A stretch of 38,611 nucleotides of DNA from Tychonema sp. LEGE 07203. GTDB taxonomy: Bacteria > Cyanobacteriota > Cyanobacteriia > Cyanobacteriales > Microcoleaceae. Position 1 is the first letter of the stretch; each line of letters starts with the position of its first letter. Below the pieces are notes generated by a model. That model had not been told where the DNA came from and did no database searches. It saw nothing but the letters and a program-made list of their open reading frames with translations. Positions 30,972 to 38,611 of the stretch are shown here, one piece after another. The stretch covers positions 1 through 38,611 of the forward strand of contig NZ_JADEXD010000049.1 in the NCBI RefSeq assembly GCF_015207285.1, read 5' to 3'. The translations under genes and the position numbers were made by a program.

Positions 30972-31301
30972 ATGAATTACCCCGACCAAAAAGCCAGAGA
31001 AATCCGGCACAAAAAACAAGAGCTGCGGAAGCGCCAACAAGAACTTTTGCTCAGCGAACTAGCAGCAGAAATCGAGCGTTCAGTGCCAGCACATCTAACC
31101 AGCAACTACGAAGAACCCGACAGCAAAACTAACAGTCAAATCAAACAGTGGCGGCGAAAAATCTTAGCCACATCTCAATTTGCTGGCATTTTTATTGCTG
31201 TTGTAGTTACAGTTCGCGTCGCATATTGGCTAGCAACTGCACTGATAATTGGGGTAATTGCTTTGATTGCTTACAATATCTTTTTTCCCGAAGAAGATTG
31301 A
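30972..31301 (+). CDS. Small membrane protein with N-terminal coiled coil
   Basis: The 109-residue protein has a charged helical N-terminal half (YPDQKAREIRHKKQELRKRQ, QELLLSELAAEIERSV), then two closely spaced hydrophobic segments (FAGIFIAVVVTVRVAYWLAT, ALIIGVIALIAYNIFFP) that form one hairpin or two membrane helices. I recall similar conserved cyanobacterial proteins of unknown function. No ribosome site is evident. It is followed by intergenic DNA with STRR units. Confidence 0.75.
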   Translation: MNYPDQKAREIRHKKQELRKRQQELLLSELAAEIERSVPAHLTSNYEEPDSKTNSQIKQWRRKILATSQFAGIFIAVVVTVRVAYWLATALIIGVIALIAYNIFFPEED

Positions 31302-31479
31302 TAGAAAAATACGCAAGCCTAAAAAGCTGAAAATAACTATTGCTTTAAAATCTAAACTAGAAATTATATCAAATCCTCTCTTCATCGGAATGATTCAGAT
31401 ATATATTCTCGGACTCTGTGTACTCTGTGTTCTAGCGCCGGTTAAATCACCTGACGATGCAACGGTCAACGATATTATT

Positions 31480-31567
31480 TGTTATTTGTTATTTGTTATT
31501 TTTATTGTTATCTGTTGTTAGAAAAACTACTAACTACTAACTGCTAACTACTAACTACAAACTACTA
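31480..31567. repeat. STRR arrays at the end of the VOC gene
   Basis: TTATTTGTTATTTGTTATTT units (31476-31503) are followed by AACTACTAACTACTAACTGC and TAACTACTAACTACAAACTA units ending at the VOC gene stop (31565-31567). On the minus strand the VOC stop TAG is directly followed by TAGTTTGTAGTTAGTAGTTA. Confidence 0.85.
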
Positions 31568-31951
31568 AATCTCATAAATTTCTAGCGGTAAATTATCTGG
31601 ATCTCTAAAAAATGTAAAACGTCTTTCTGTAATCTCGTCAAAGCGAATTTCTTCGATTTCTACTTGTTGCAATTTTAAGCAAGCAACGGATGCTTCAATG
31701 TCCTCAACTGCAAAAGCTAAATGTCTCAAACCGCAAGCTTCGGGATTGCTAACTCTTGGGGGAGGATTGGGAAATGAGAACAACTCGATGGTGTCGCCAT
31801 TTCCGACTTGCAAATCTAGTTTGTAAGAATTCCTCTCGGCACGGAAAGTTTCCTTAATAATCGAACATCCCAATATTTCTACATAAAATTTCTTCGATGT
31901 TTCGTAGTTAGAGCAAATAATTGCTACATGATGTATTGCCTTTATTTTCAT
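31565..31951 (-). CDS. VOC-family protein (glyoxalase-like)
   Basis: The 128-residue single-domain vicinal-oxygen-chelate protein reads MKIKAIHHVAIICSNYETSK, GDTIELFSFP, GLRHLAFAVED and PLEIYEI. Metal ligands are predicted at H8, E56, H77 and E124, the usual H-E-H-E set. It most resembles the YaeR/GloA2-like group, whose substrate is uncertain, so true glyoxalase I activity should not be assumed. ATG 31951 fits the family N-terminus; the frame is open to 32005. It is divergent from ilvC. Confidence 0.88.
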   Translation of the reverse strand: MKIKAIHHVAIICSNYETSKKFYVEILGCSIIKETFRAERNSYKLDLQVGNGDTIELFSFPNPPPRVSNPEACGLRHLAFAVEDIEASVACLKLQQVEIEEIRFDEITERRFTFFRDPDNLPLEIYEI

Positions 31952-32171
31952 ATTTAAAAAATTAGTTTGTGGCGTTTTTTCAAAAGTACAGCACGCTATT
32001 GACAATTATATTTGACTTCGAGCAAAATCTGCGAAATTCAGGGCGATCGACCTTGATTTTCCCCTCTTCAAATCTTAATCTGTAAAATTCCGCAAAAAAA
32101 AAGCACCCCACTTTGATAAGATGAAACTTTTGCAGTCAATTACCCCATTTGCATCTCAGGAGACCAGCACT

Positions 32172-33170
32172 ATGGCCCGTATGTATTACGACACGGACGC
32201 TAACCTAGACCTCTTAGCCAAGAAAACGATTGCTATCATCGGCTACGGTTCCCAAGGACACGCCCACGCCCTCAACCTCAAAGACAGCGGCATGAATGTC
32301 GTTGTCGGTTTGTATCCCGGTAGCAAGTCTGCCGCCAAAGCAACCGACGCGGGTTTAACTGTGCACCCGGTAGACAAAGCCGCCGCCGCTGCTGACTTCA
32401 TCATGATTTTATTACCCGATGAAGTTCAAAAAACTATTTACAAAGAACAAATCGAACCGAATCTTTCCGAAGGAAATGTTTTAGCATTTGCTCACGGTTT
32501 TAACATTCACTTCGGCCAAGTTGTCCCCCCAGCCAACGTAGACGTAGTAATGGTAGCGCCCAAAGGCCCCGGACACTTGGTGCGGCGGACTTACGAACAA
32601 GGGGAAGGTGTTCCGAGTTTGTTTGCAGTATATCAAGATGCTTCCGGTCAAGCGCGCGATCGGGCAATGGCCTATGCTAAAGGTATCGGCGGCACCAGAG
32701 CCGGCATCCTCGAAACCACTTTCCGCGAAGAAACAGAAACCGATCTTTTTGGCGAACAAGTAGTTTTGTGCGGCGGTTTGAGCGCCTTAATTAAAGCTGG
32801 ATTTGAAACCTTAGTTGACGCTGGATATCAACCGGAATTAGCTTATTTTGAATGTTTGCACGAAGTTAAACTTATCGTTGACTTAGTAGTAGAAGGAGGC
32901 CTCGCGAAAATGCGCGACAGCATCTCCAATACCGCAGAATACGGCGATTTAACTCGCGGCCCCCGCATCGTCACCGATGACACCCGCGCCGAAATGCGGA
33001 AAATTCTCAGCGAAATTCAATCCGGCCAATTTGCCCGCGAATTCGTTCTCGAAAACCAAGCCGGCAAACCAGGTTTTACCTCCATGCGCCGTCAGGAAGC
33101 AGAGCATCCGATTGAAGAAGTTGGCAAAGATTTGCGAGCCATGTTTAGCTGGTTGAAAAAGCAGGGTTAA
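32172..33170 (+). CDS. ilvC: Ketol-acid reductoisomerase (class I)
   Basis: The 332-residue protein shows [20 protein letters not shown] (NAD(P)-binding loop), [36 protein letters not shown] and [20 protein letters not shown], which are the motifs and Mg-binding acidic residues of short-form KARI. It converts 2-acetolactate or 2-aceto-2-hydroxybutyrate in valine, leucine and isoleucine synthesis. ATG 32172 ([16 protein letters not shown]) is preceded by AGGAG at nine to ten bases and matches the family start; the frame is open from 32121. No leader peptide or attenuator is evident in 31952-32171. Confidence 0.97.
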   Translation: MARMYYDTDANLDLLAKKTIAIIGYGSQGHAHALNLKDSGMNVVVGLYPGSKSAAKATDAGLTVHPVDKAAAAADFIMILLPDEVQKTIYKEQIEPNLSEGNVLAFAHGFNIHFGQVVPPANVDVVMVAPKGPGHLVRRTYEQGEGVPSLFAVYQDASGQARDRAMAYAKGIGGTRAGILETTFREETETDLFGEQVVLCGGLSALIKAGFETLVDAGYQPELAYFECLHEVKLIVDLVVEGGLAKMRDSISNTAEYGDLTRGPRIVTDDTRAEMRKILSEIQSGQFAREFVLENQAGKPGFTSMRRQEAEHPIEEVGKDLRAMFSWLKKQG

Positions 33171-33175
33171 TCGAT

Positions 33176-33285
33176 TTGAGATTTGAGATTGGCAGATAAA
33201 TCTCCAACAGTTAGAGAGGTATAACTTCTATCTGTAGGGCGGGCAGTTCCTAGCTTACCGCTTGGAGGAAAATCTCAAATCTCAA
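33176..33285. repeat. 15-bp inverted repeat after ilvC
   Basis: TTGAGATTTGAGATT (33176-33190) and AATCTCAAATCTCAA (33271-33285) are perfect inverted copies separated by 80 bases, starting six bases after the ilvC stop. Nearby GATTACAGATTACAGATT units are also repetitive. The element may fold the ilvC 3' end. Confidence 0.7.
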
Positions 33286-33356
33286 TTTAAATCGATTACA
33301 GATTACAGATTGGATCGGATTTTTCTAATCTCTAATCTACCATCTAAAATTGCAGC

Positions 33357-33383
33357 GTTGGGTTTTGCTTCGCTTAACCCAAC
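33357..33383. repeat. GTTGGGTT/AACCCAAC hairpin
   Basis: GTTGGGTT (33357-33364) pairs with AACCCAAC (33376-33383) around TTGCTTCGCTT. This is a very common dispersed hairpin of cyanobacterial intergenic DNA. It lies between ilvC and the small membrane protein gene at 33442. Confidence 0.75.
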
Positions 33384-33441
33384 CTACAATCAAATGGTTA
33401 AGTATTGTTATAAAACCTCGTTTTTCGCTGCTAGGTCAAGA

Positions 33442-33666
33442 CTATCTACTGGGATTAGGAGTTTTTTGCAATTTTTCAATATCCCGTTCTCTTTGCTCGT
33501 TGAAATCTCTCGGCCTCAGCCAACTTGGCCACAACCCGACGAAGAAATTTCTACTTGCTACGCTGGTATCTCTTATCGGTTTGGGCAGAAAAGTTAAACT
33601 GTCACCGTAAAGGGTAAATAGCACTGCAAACAAAAGCAATAGCGGGATAATATTTTTTTTAGGCAT
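33442..33666 (-). CDS. Small single-pass membrane protein (74 residues)
   Basis: The protein starts MPKKNIIPLLLLFAVLFTLY (one hydrophobic helix or uncleaved signal), then LPKPIRDTSVASRNFFVGLW and a charged tail RPRDFNEQRERDIEKLQ. I recall homologues of this size and composition (LP-x-P-x-R-D-T-S then F-x-G-L-x-P) in many cyanobacteria, without known function. ATG 33666 is chosen; the open frame to 33726 adds 20 non-conserved residues. Confidence 0.7.
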   Translation of the reverse strand: MPKKNIIPLLLLFAVLFTLYGDSLTFLPKPIRDTSVASRNFFVGLWPSWLRPRDFNEQRERDIEKLQKTPNPSR

Positions 33667-34251
33667 GGCAGTTTGGGAGTGGAGTTTGTGAAAGCGCTTT
33701 GTTATATTTTGCCCTGGTACGGACAAAATATATCAGCAAGGGCTCAAGAAAAATATATCTCAGCATTTTCGGAGACGGCATTGCCGTTTCCCTACCCCAA
33801 AATAATCAATCTTTGTTCGATGAAAGATGTAACCATTGCGGGGTTAATTGTAGGGAAATGGCGCGTGCAGTTTCCTGATGGTTCGACACTTCGGCAAGGT
33901 TTGGGTGCAACGTTGCCGCTGATTGTTGACTGTTGAGTGTTGACTGTTGAGTGTTGAGTGTTGACTGTTGACTGTTAACTGTTGACTGTTGACTGTTGGC
34001 TGTTAGCATTAGTTAGTGGTGGTCACTAACAACTAACAACTAAAACGAGACAAATAACCACCAACAAATAATATCAAATCCGGTACCATCCTCCTGTATT
34101 CATCTCTCCATTCTCTCTCTGTGCCCTCTGCGCTCTCTGCGGTTAAAACATTCCAATTCAAGCAAGAACGACATCACAAATAACCAATACCAATACCAAT
34201 AACTGTTGACTGATGACTGATGACTGATGACTAATGACTAATGACTAATGA
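33667..34251. other. Gene-free, STRR-rich interval
   Basis: No gene is supported in this interval. It holds TGTTGAC/TGTTGAG heptamers (about 33925-34012), ACAACTAACAACTAAAAC, a CTCTGTGCCCTCTGCGCTCT sequence (34126-34145) and an array of TGATGACTGATGACTGATGA and CTAATGACTAATGACTA units (34205-34254) that runs into the stop codon of the DUF1400-type gene. An 87-codon plus-strand frame at 33673-33936 ends in the repeats and looks spurious. Confidence 0.6.
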
Positions 34252-35910
34252 CTACTTATTCCCTTGAATAAAAGTTTGCACGACTGCATTAGTTTCTGGG
34301 GGAATTTCTGTTATTAGGCGCACCGGAATTGTGTTTGTTGAGGCAAATTGCGCGTATTCTGGAGTTAGGAAAATAGCATATTTGTCAGCTTCATCTGTTA
34401 GTTTAGCGGCCATTGCTAGACTGATAACTTTAATATAATTGCGTAGGCTCGCGGCTTGGTCGCCGACAAGTTCGTCACCGGTAATTACTGTACTCGGTCT
34501 CCCAACTTGGTCTAAGGTTGTACTCGGATCTTTGACGCTTAAGTGGGTTCCTCCTACAAATCCGACTAGCCATTTGGGTGAGGGAATTTTGGGGAAGCCG
34601 GCAATTTGTTCGACTAAGGCTGGTGTTGTTTTGTCTGCTGAAGATGCTACTATTAATGTGGGAATCTTAATTTTACTTAAGCCTGTTTCTCCAAATAGTA
34701 ATGATGTGGTGGGATTCATGACGATCGCCCTTTTAATCCTCGCATCCCGCAATTGATACCGTTCTTCGGGCAATCCCGCCGCCGCGCACTGAATCCCTTC
34801 GCCCAAGCTAAACCCAATCAAATCGCCCTGACACCTTTGTTTGAGCCGGCTCAATTGCAGTTCGGCACCCGCTACGGACAAGGCTGTGGCACCGCCGAAG
34901 GAATAGCCAACTATCATCGATCGGTCGATCGCGATTTTTCCCCGCAAGTTATCATCAGTTTGGTTCAATTTTGCCAGTTCGTCAAGCACAAAACTGATGT
35001 CCTTGGGACGCTCTAAAAACTCTTGAGGAGCTAATAACCGAGACTTACCGGCAATCGCAGCATTAGTGTTCGTTTCGTTGCTTCCCGGATGTTCCAAAGC
35101 AGCCACCACATAGCCGTAAGACGCTAAATGCTCGGCTAAATATCGCAAATCGGTGCGAACTGAACCCAAACCGTGAGAAAAGACGATCGTCGGTTTGTCG
35201 GCAGTCGCAGCTTTCGACCAGTAGACATCAACCGGAATGCGCCGGTTGCGGGCGCTGTCGTTCAAATCTAGCTTCAATACCTGCACCGAATTGGGGCCCG
35301 GTAGGCTAGGGTCAAAAGGCAGGTTCAGGGCGGGTTTAGTGGCTGCTAACTGAGGTGCGATCGCCGCCATAAAGCGCTGGGTTTGCCAAAAACCCGCGTT
35401 CAAATTTCCCAAAACCGAGAAAGCTCGATCGAGATCCACCACTACCCGCGAGCTCGGATAAGATTCAATAAAACTCAATACCGACAAGCCTTCCGGCGCG
35501 TTCGCCCCCAGTACCAAAGCCGCTCGCAGCGCTTGGACACCGGCACCGTCGCGCCTGGGTATGACTGTCGTCAAATCAGTTAGGATGGCATTCCCGATGC
35601 CGGTATTTAACAAGTTGCTCAAACCGACTACATTTAGGGGGATTTTTGCTTGCAGGGCTCCCAATATTTGACGGCGCTGCGCCTCAGACAGCAAGTTGGC
35701 GTAGGCTTGCAGTCTTTTGGGGACTTTTCCGGTTTCTGCGAGTTCGCGCAAATCTGCAACGGATATTGAGGATTCTAAAATACCTTTGCGGACAACAACT
35801 GTTTCCGCCGCTTTTGCAGGGGATGCGACAGCGCCGAAAGTGCCGATCGCGATCGCGCTACAAACACTCGCCAGGGAGGAAAACCATCTGAAATTGGGTC
35901 TAACGCTCAT
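34252..35910 (-). CDS. Exported alpha/beta hydrolase with DUF1400 domain
   Basis: The 552-residue protein has a signal peptide (SSLASVCSAIAIGTFGAVAS, cleavage near AKA-AE), a DUF1400-like region at about 25-130 (ETVVVRKGILESSISVADLR, AQRRQILGALQAKIPLNVV), and an alpha/beta hydrolase domain with oxyanion region FSHGLGS, nucleophile motif GYSFGG and a late GGTHLSV likely bearing the catalytic His. DUF1400-hydrolases are common in cyanobacteria and resemble dienelactone or PAF-acetylhydrolase-like esterases; the substrate is unknown. ATG 35910 is preferred over TTG 35925. The TAG stop is the first unit of an STRR array. Confidence 0.9.
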   Translation of the reverse strand: MSVRPNFRWFSSLASVCSAIAIGTFGAVASPAKAAETVVVRKGILESSISVADLRELAETGKVPKRLQAYANLLSEAQRRQILGALQAKIPLNVVGLSNLLNTGIGNAILTDLTTVIPRRDGAGVQALRAALVLGANAPEGLSVLSFIESYPSSRVVVDLDRAFSVLGNLNAGFWQTQRFMAAIAPQLAATKPALNLPFDPSLPGPNSVQVLKLDLNDSARNRRIPVDVYWSKAATADKPTIVFSHGLGSVRTDLRYLAEHLASYGYVVAALEHPGSNETNTNAAIAGKSRLLAPQEFLERPKDISFVLDELAKLNQTDDNLRGKIAIDRSMIVGYSFGGATALSVAGAELQLSRLKQRCQGDLIGFSLGEGIQCAAAGLPEERYQLRDARIKRAIVMNPTTSLLFGETGLSKIKIPTLIVASSADKTTPALVEQIAGFPKIPSPKWLVGFVGGTHLSVKDPSTTLDQVGRPSTVITGDELVGDQAASLRNYIKVISLAMAAKLTDEADKYAIFLTPEYAQFASTNTIPVRLITEIPPETNAVVQTFIQGNK

Positions 35911-36333
35911 TTTTACTTGATTCAACTACAAACAATATCACTATATTCTCAGAATTTTCCCAGATACCGAAAAATTGCCCCAGATCCCCAGAAATTTTGT
36001 TGAATGGCGATCGGCGGTGTCTCTGGGTATGTTTAATTGTCGATCGCGAATTTTGCACCTAATGACACTGGGATCGTCTGATTTTTGTATGATTTTTTGT
36101 ATTAGTGCGATCGGCTTTGCTCGAAGGGCTTCCACAACCAAAAGCCAGCGAGGACGATCGCCCAACCTTAAAGCAAAACACAGATGCTCCCACTGCACTA
36201 TACCTCTTGTACTCAATCGCAGACCAGATTGAAAGCATCTGCGTCCATCAGCGTTTATCCGCTTGAAATCTGCGGTTAATCGGCTCAATAGATGAATGCA
36301 GGTGGATCAGACGATCTGCACTTAAAATATTCC
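35911..36333. other. Intergenic region with interspersed sequence
   Basis: No gene is supported; a 115-codon minus-strand frame has no recognisable features. The segment 36235-36275 (ATCTGCGTCCATCAGCGTTT, AAATCTGCGGTTAATC) resembles the CCGCAGATGGACGCAGATTA core of the interspersed elements at 2767-6281, showing that this core also occurs outside them. The DUF1400 hydrolase promoter should lie near 35911-35960. Confidence 0.5.
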
Positions 36334-38337
36334 TCAAGATGCAGGGAAATAAACAATAAGCATCGAAACATCTGGGTGATTCCGGGCGATCGCTTCCGGT
36401 TCTTTGAGAGTTCCCGGTTGTTCCCACAAATTCTGTTGCTGATAAGTTGTTGTTAAAATCAGCAAATCGTGTTCTAACAAATTCTGCGAAACTAGCCTGA
36501 CGAAATTTCCCCGCACCCGATTTACTGGTAGATCGGAAAGAATTTCTACCTCGACTTTACTTTGGTTGTTTAGTTCTCGTTTTTTTACCACCAACAACAC
36601 TTGCAAAGTCGCCTTGAGATCCGCGGCCAAACTTTTAGCAATATCCACCGTTTCCTGAAATCCAAACCGAGTCAACTCGCTGTCAGTTACCGCCAAAACA
36701 ATTCTGGCTGTATTCTGGATCGGATTGGGAAATCGAGAAATTAGTACCGGTACCGGCGAGCGCCTTACTATATTGTCAATGATGCTGCCAAAAAAATTGT
36801 CGCGAGTCGTGGAAAACCCCTTCCAACCGCAAACAATTAAACTAGCCTCGCGTTCGGTGGCGCTCCGCAGAATTCCGCGATCGATCGCATCATCTATTCT
36901 CGCGATCGGTTCCACCGCACAATTAGCCGCGTTAGCGACAGTTTCCGCCGCCCTCAAAAGTTGAGTTTGCTGCATTTTCTGTGCCGGCGAAATTGCTTCT
37001 TGGCGATCGGACAAAATATGCAGCGGCAGCAAAGTTCCCTGAGATGTTTTAGCTAAAATCAAAGCCAAACGCAGCAAATTATCTTCCGTATTCGGGTTAG
37101 CAACAGGCACTAAAACTCGATCTCCCCATGAATGCTTTCCCGAAGTAGCAGCCGGCAAACTCGACTCCGGCTGCTGCATTTGTTGACCCCACCGAGATAC
37201 AATCCAAGGAGAAGCGACACAAGTTACTAAAATCATGGCAATGATGCCGTTCACCGTTACGCGATCGACCAATTTAATGTCAAAAGCAACCGTAATTGCA
37301 GCCAAAGTAGAAGCAGCTTGAGCAACAGAAAGACCGAACATTACCATAATGTTCGGAAACTGAAAACCAAAGATTTTCCCCGGTATCCAAGCTGCCAAAA
37401 ACTTGCTCGCCACCTCTGCTAAAATCATTACCCCCGCCACCAACAAAGACTGCGGCTGCTTCACCAAAATTAGCGGATCGATCAACATCCCCACAGAAAT
37501 CAGAAAAAATGGCACAAACAGCGTATTGCCAATGAACTCAATCCGATTCATCAGTGGACTCATTTTGGGGATGATTTGAGTAATGGCAATTCCCGATAAA
37601 AACGCCCCAATAATTGGCTCAATCTGAATCATTTCTGCTGCGTAAGAAACTAAAAACAGGGTAGCTAATACAAACATGAATTCGGCGTTTTCGTCATGAC
37701 CGAATTTCTTGAAAAACCAGCGACCGATTTTGGGAACTCCCCACAAAGTAGCAAAAGTGTAGATAGCAAGAGAAGGAATTAGAAACAGCCAAAAATCGAG
37801 AGTGAGATTTCCTTTGTGAGCTTTAACAACAACTGCCAGCACCAACAGCCCCAAGACATTGGTAATTAAAGTCCCGCCCAAAGTCGCAGTAATAGTCTGA
37901 GTTCGCATCAATCCCAATTTTGTGAGAATTGGTAGGGCTAAAAGCGTGTGCGTAGCGAAACAAGAAGCGACTAAAATTGAAGCCAGCCAGCTATACCCCA
38001 ACAGCAGCATAGCTCCCGTGCCCAAGATCATCGGCAGGGCAAAAGTAGCCAGGCCAAATATGATAGCTTTGTCTGCATTGAGTTTGAGGTCGTCGAGGCT
38101 AGTTTCTAGTCCTGCTAGGAACATCAAAAATAGCAATCCTACGGTACCTAACAAAACCATAGTAGCGTCCCGTTCCAGCAAATGGAAACCGTTAGGCCCG
38201 ACAATTACGCCTGCAATAATCAAACCGACTATTCCCGGCAGTCGCAAGCGCTCAAATACTAGAGGGGCGATTAGCATGATTGCTAAAAGAACCAGGAAAA
38301 CGGGAACTGGAGCGGTAATCGGCCCGGAATTTAACAT
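36334..38337 (-). CDS. CPA2-type cation/proton antiporter with two USP domains
   Basis: The 667-residue protein has about twelve membrane segments in residues 1-390 (PVPVFLVLLAIMLIAPLVFE, GIVGLIIAGVIVGPNGFHLL, LLFLMFLAGLETSLDDLK), the Kef/Nap-type Na+(K+)/H+ exchanger fold. Two cytoplasmic universal-stress-protein-like domains follow (DRVLVPVANPNTEDNLLRLA from about residue 405, and RIVLAVTDSELTRFGFQETV from about 545). This fusion is frequent in cyanobacteria, where USP domains may sense nucleotides and regulate ion exchange. The exact cation is not predictable from motifs visible here. The gene appears complete. Confidence 0.92.
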   Translation of the reverse strand: MLNSGPITAPVPVFLVLLAIMLIAPLVFERLRLPGIVGLIIAGVIVGPNGFHLLERDATMVLLGTVGLLFLMFLAGLETSLDDLKLNADKAIIFGLATFALPMILGTGAMLLLGYSWLASILVASCFATHTLLALPILTKLGLMRTQTITATLGGTLITNVLGLLVLAVVVKAHKGNLTLDFWLFLIPSLAIYTFATLWGVPKIGRWFFKKFGHDENAEFMFVLATLFLVSYAAEMIQIEPIIGAFLSGIAITQIIPKMSPLMNRIEFIGNTLFVPFFLISVGMLIDPLILVKQPQSLLVAGVMILAEVASKFLAAWIPGKIFGFQFPNIMVMFGLSVAQAASTLAAITVAFDIKLVDRVTVNGIIAMILVTCVASPWIVSRWGQQMQQPESSLPAATSGKHSWGDRVLVPVANPNTEDNLLRLALILAKTSQGTLLPLHILSDRQEAISPAQKMQQTQLLRAAETVANAANCAVEPIARIDDAIDRGILRSATEREASLIVCGWKGFSTTRDNFFGSIIDNIVRRSPVPVLISRFPNPIQNTARIVLAVTDSELTRFGFQETVDIAKSLAADLKATLQVLLVVKKRELNNQSKVEVEILSDLPVNRVRGNFVRLVSQNLLEHDLLILTTTYQQQNLWEQPGTLKEPEAIARNHPDVSMLIVYFPAS

Positions 38338-38552
38338 AATTCTTCATCCTACATATTTGCCGTGAAATGTTACTATCTTTCCCTAGCAACTCTAAATATC
38401 TATCAATCTAAAGAGGGATTTGGGAAAAATTGCAGTTGTTATTGTTATAACTACAATTGACCGGAATTGACCCGGTTCTTTAGCAAAATATCGGTTCGCA
38501 GTGAGGACTTTAATCATGAGACCTCTTGCAACAGTCCTTTTAATCAAATTTT

Positions 38553-38611
38553 GGGACGGGCTCGCGTGCCCGTCCCACAAGAAAAAAGATTTTTGTGGGA
38601 CGGGCACGCGA
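38553..38611. repeat. Nested inverted repeat at the window end
   Basis: GGGACGGGC (38553-38561) pairs with GCCCGTCCC (38568-38576). A larger perfect 19-bp inverted repeat joins 38562-38580 (TCGCGTGCCCGTCCCACAA) with 38593-38611. The structure probably continues beyond the window. It resembles the dispersed GTGGGACGGGC elements of Oscillatoriales genomes. A 71-codon minus-strand frame through it (38392-38607) is not considered a gene. Confidence 0.75.

Noticed and set aside
33673-33936. 87-codon plus-strand frame
   Set aside because: It ends inside the STRR array and shows no homology-like features; it also begins within the upstream region of the small membrane protein gene.
38392-38607. 71-codon minus-strand frame at the window end
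   Set aside because: Its first third translates the palindromic GTGGGACGGGC repeat and the rest has no recognisable features.

Overview
The window comes from a filamentous cyanobacterium, most likely an Oscillatoriales-type genome (Microcoleus/Oscillatoria/Phormidium relatives). This is inferred from frequent HIP1 octamers (GCGATCGC, e.g. 121-128 and 636-643), long arrays of cyanobacterial heptameric short tandem repeats (STRR), dispersed AGAAACCGGGTTT palindromes, a plastoquinone-type UbiA prenyltransferase, TPR-bearing Ser/Thr kinases, CHAT/WD40 proteins and a pentapeptide-repeat protein. No rRNA, tRNA, CRISPR array or transposase was recognised.

Layout. (1) 150-1180: a translationally coupled minus-strand pair, an exported thioredoxin-like protein and a LOG-like nucleotide-binding protein. 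(2) 1300-6280: an accessory island of short cassettes: two MazF-type toxin-antitoxin pairs (one frameshifted), a DUF433/DUF5615 pair (toxin apparently frameshifted), a toxin-like domain with an overlapping partner, a truncated toxin-like C-terminus with an immunity-like partner, a solitary immunity-like gene, and a 54-nt relic of a second copy of one immunity-like gene. The cassettes are separated by five copies of a roughly 70-190 bp interspersed element rich in GCGAGATCCCTT/AAGGGATCTCGC inverted repeats. (3) 6292-10563: a 1423-residue modular subtilisin-like protease with PPC-like, DUF4114, LysM and LGFP-like regions joined by proline-rich tandem repeats, located upstream of the island in minus-strand order.

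(4) 11061-16605: a regulatory/conflict-type cluster: a sigma-70-like regulator, divergent from a gene with an effector-associated-like N-terminal domain plus TPRs (preceded by a promoter and a terminator-like hairpin in its leader), then an HTH/DUF1822-like protein and a CHAT caspase-like protease fused to a seven-bladed WD40 propeller. This is the best candidate here for a poorly described multi-gene system. (5) 16728-21071: housekeeping genes ubiA, ppx and selO. (6) 21237-26006: two tandem paralogous kinase-TPR proteins, of which the second has lost the key kinase residues and is a predicted pseudokinase. (7) 26693-38337: mnmE, a SagB-type dehydrogenase, a pentapeptide-repeat protein, small membrane proteins, a VOC protein, ilvC, a DUF1400-type hydrolase and a CPA2 antiporter with two USP domains.

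A pattern running across regions 5-7 is that STRR heptamer arrays (TAGTCAT on the coding strand) begin at or within a few bases of the stop codon of several genes. In two cases (21237 and 34252) the stop codon is itself part of the array. Family names come from memory of the protein families; no database search was run.
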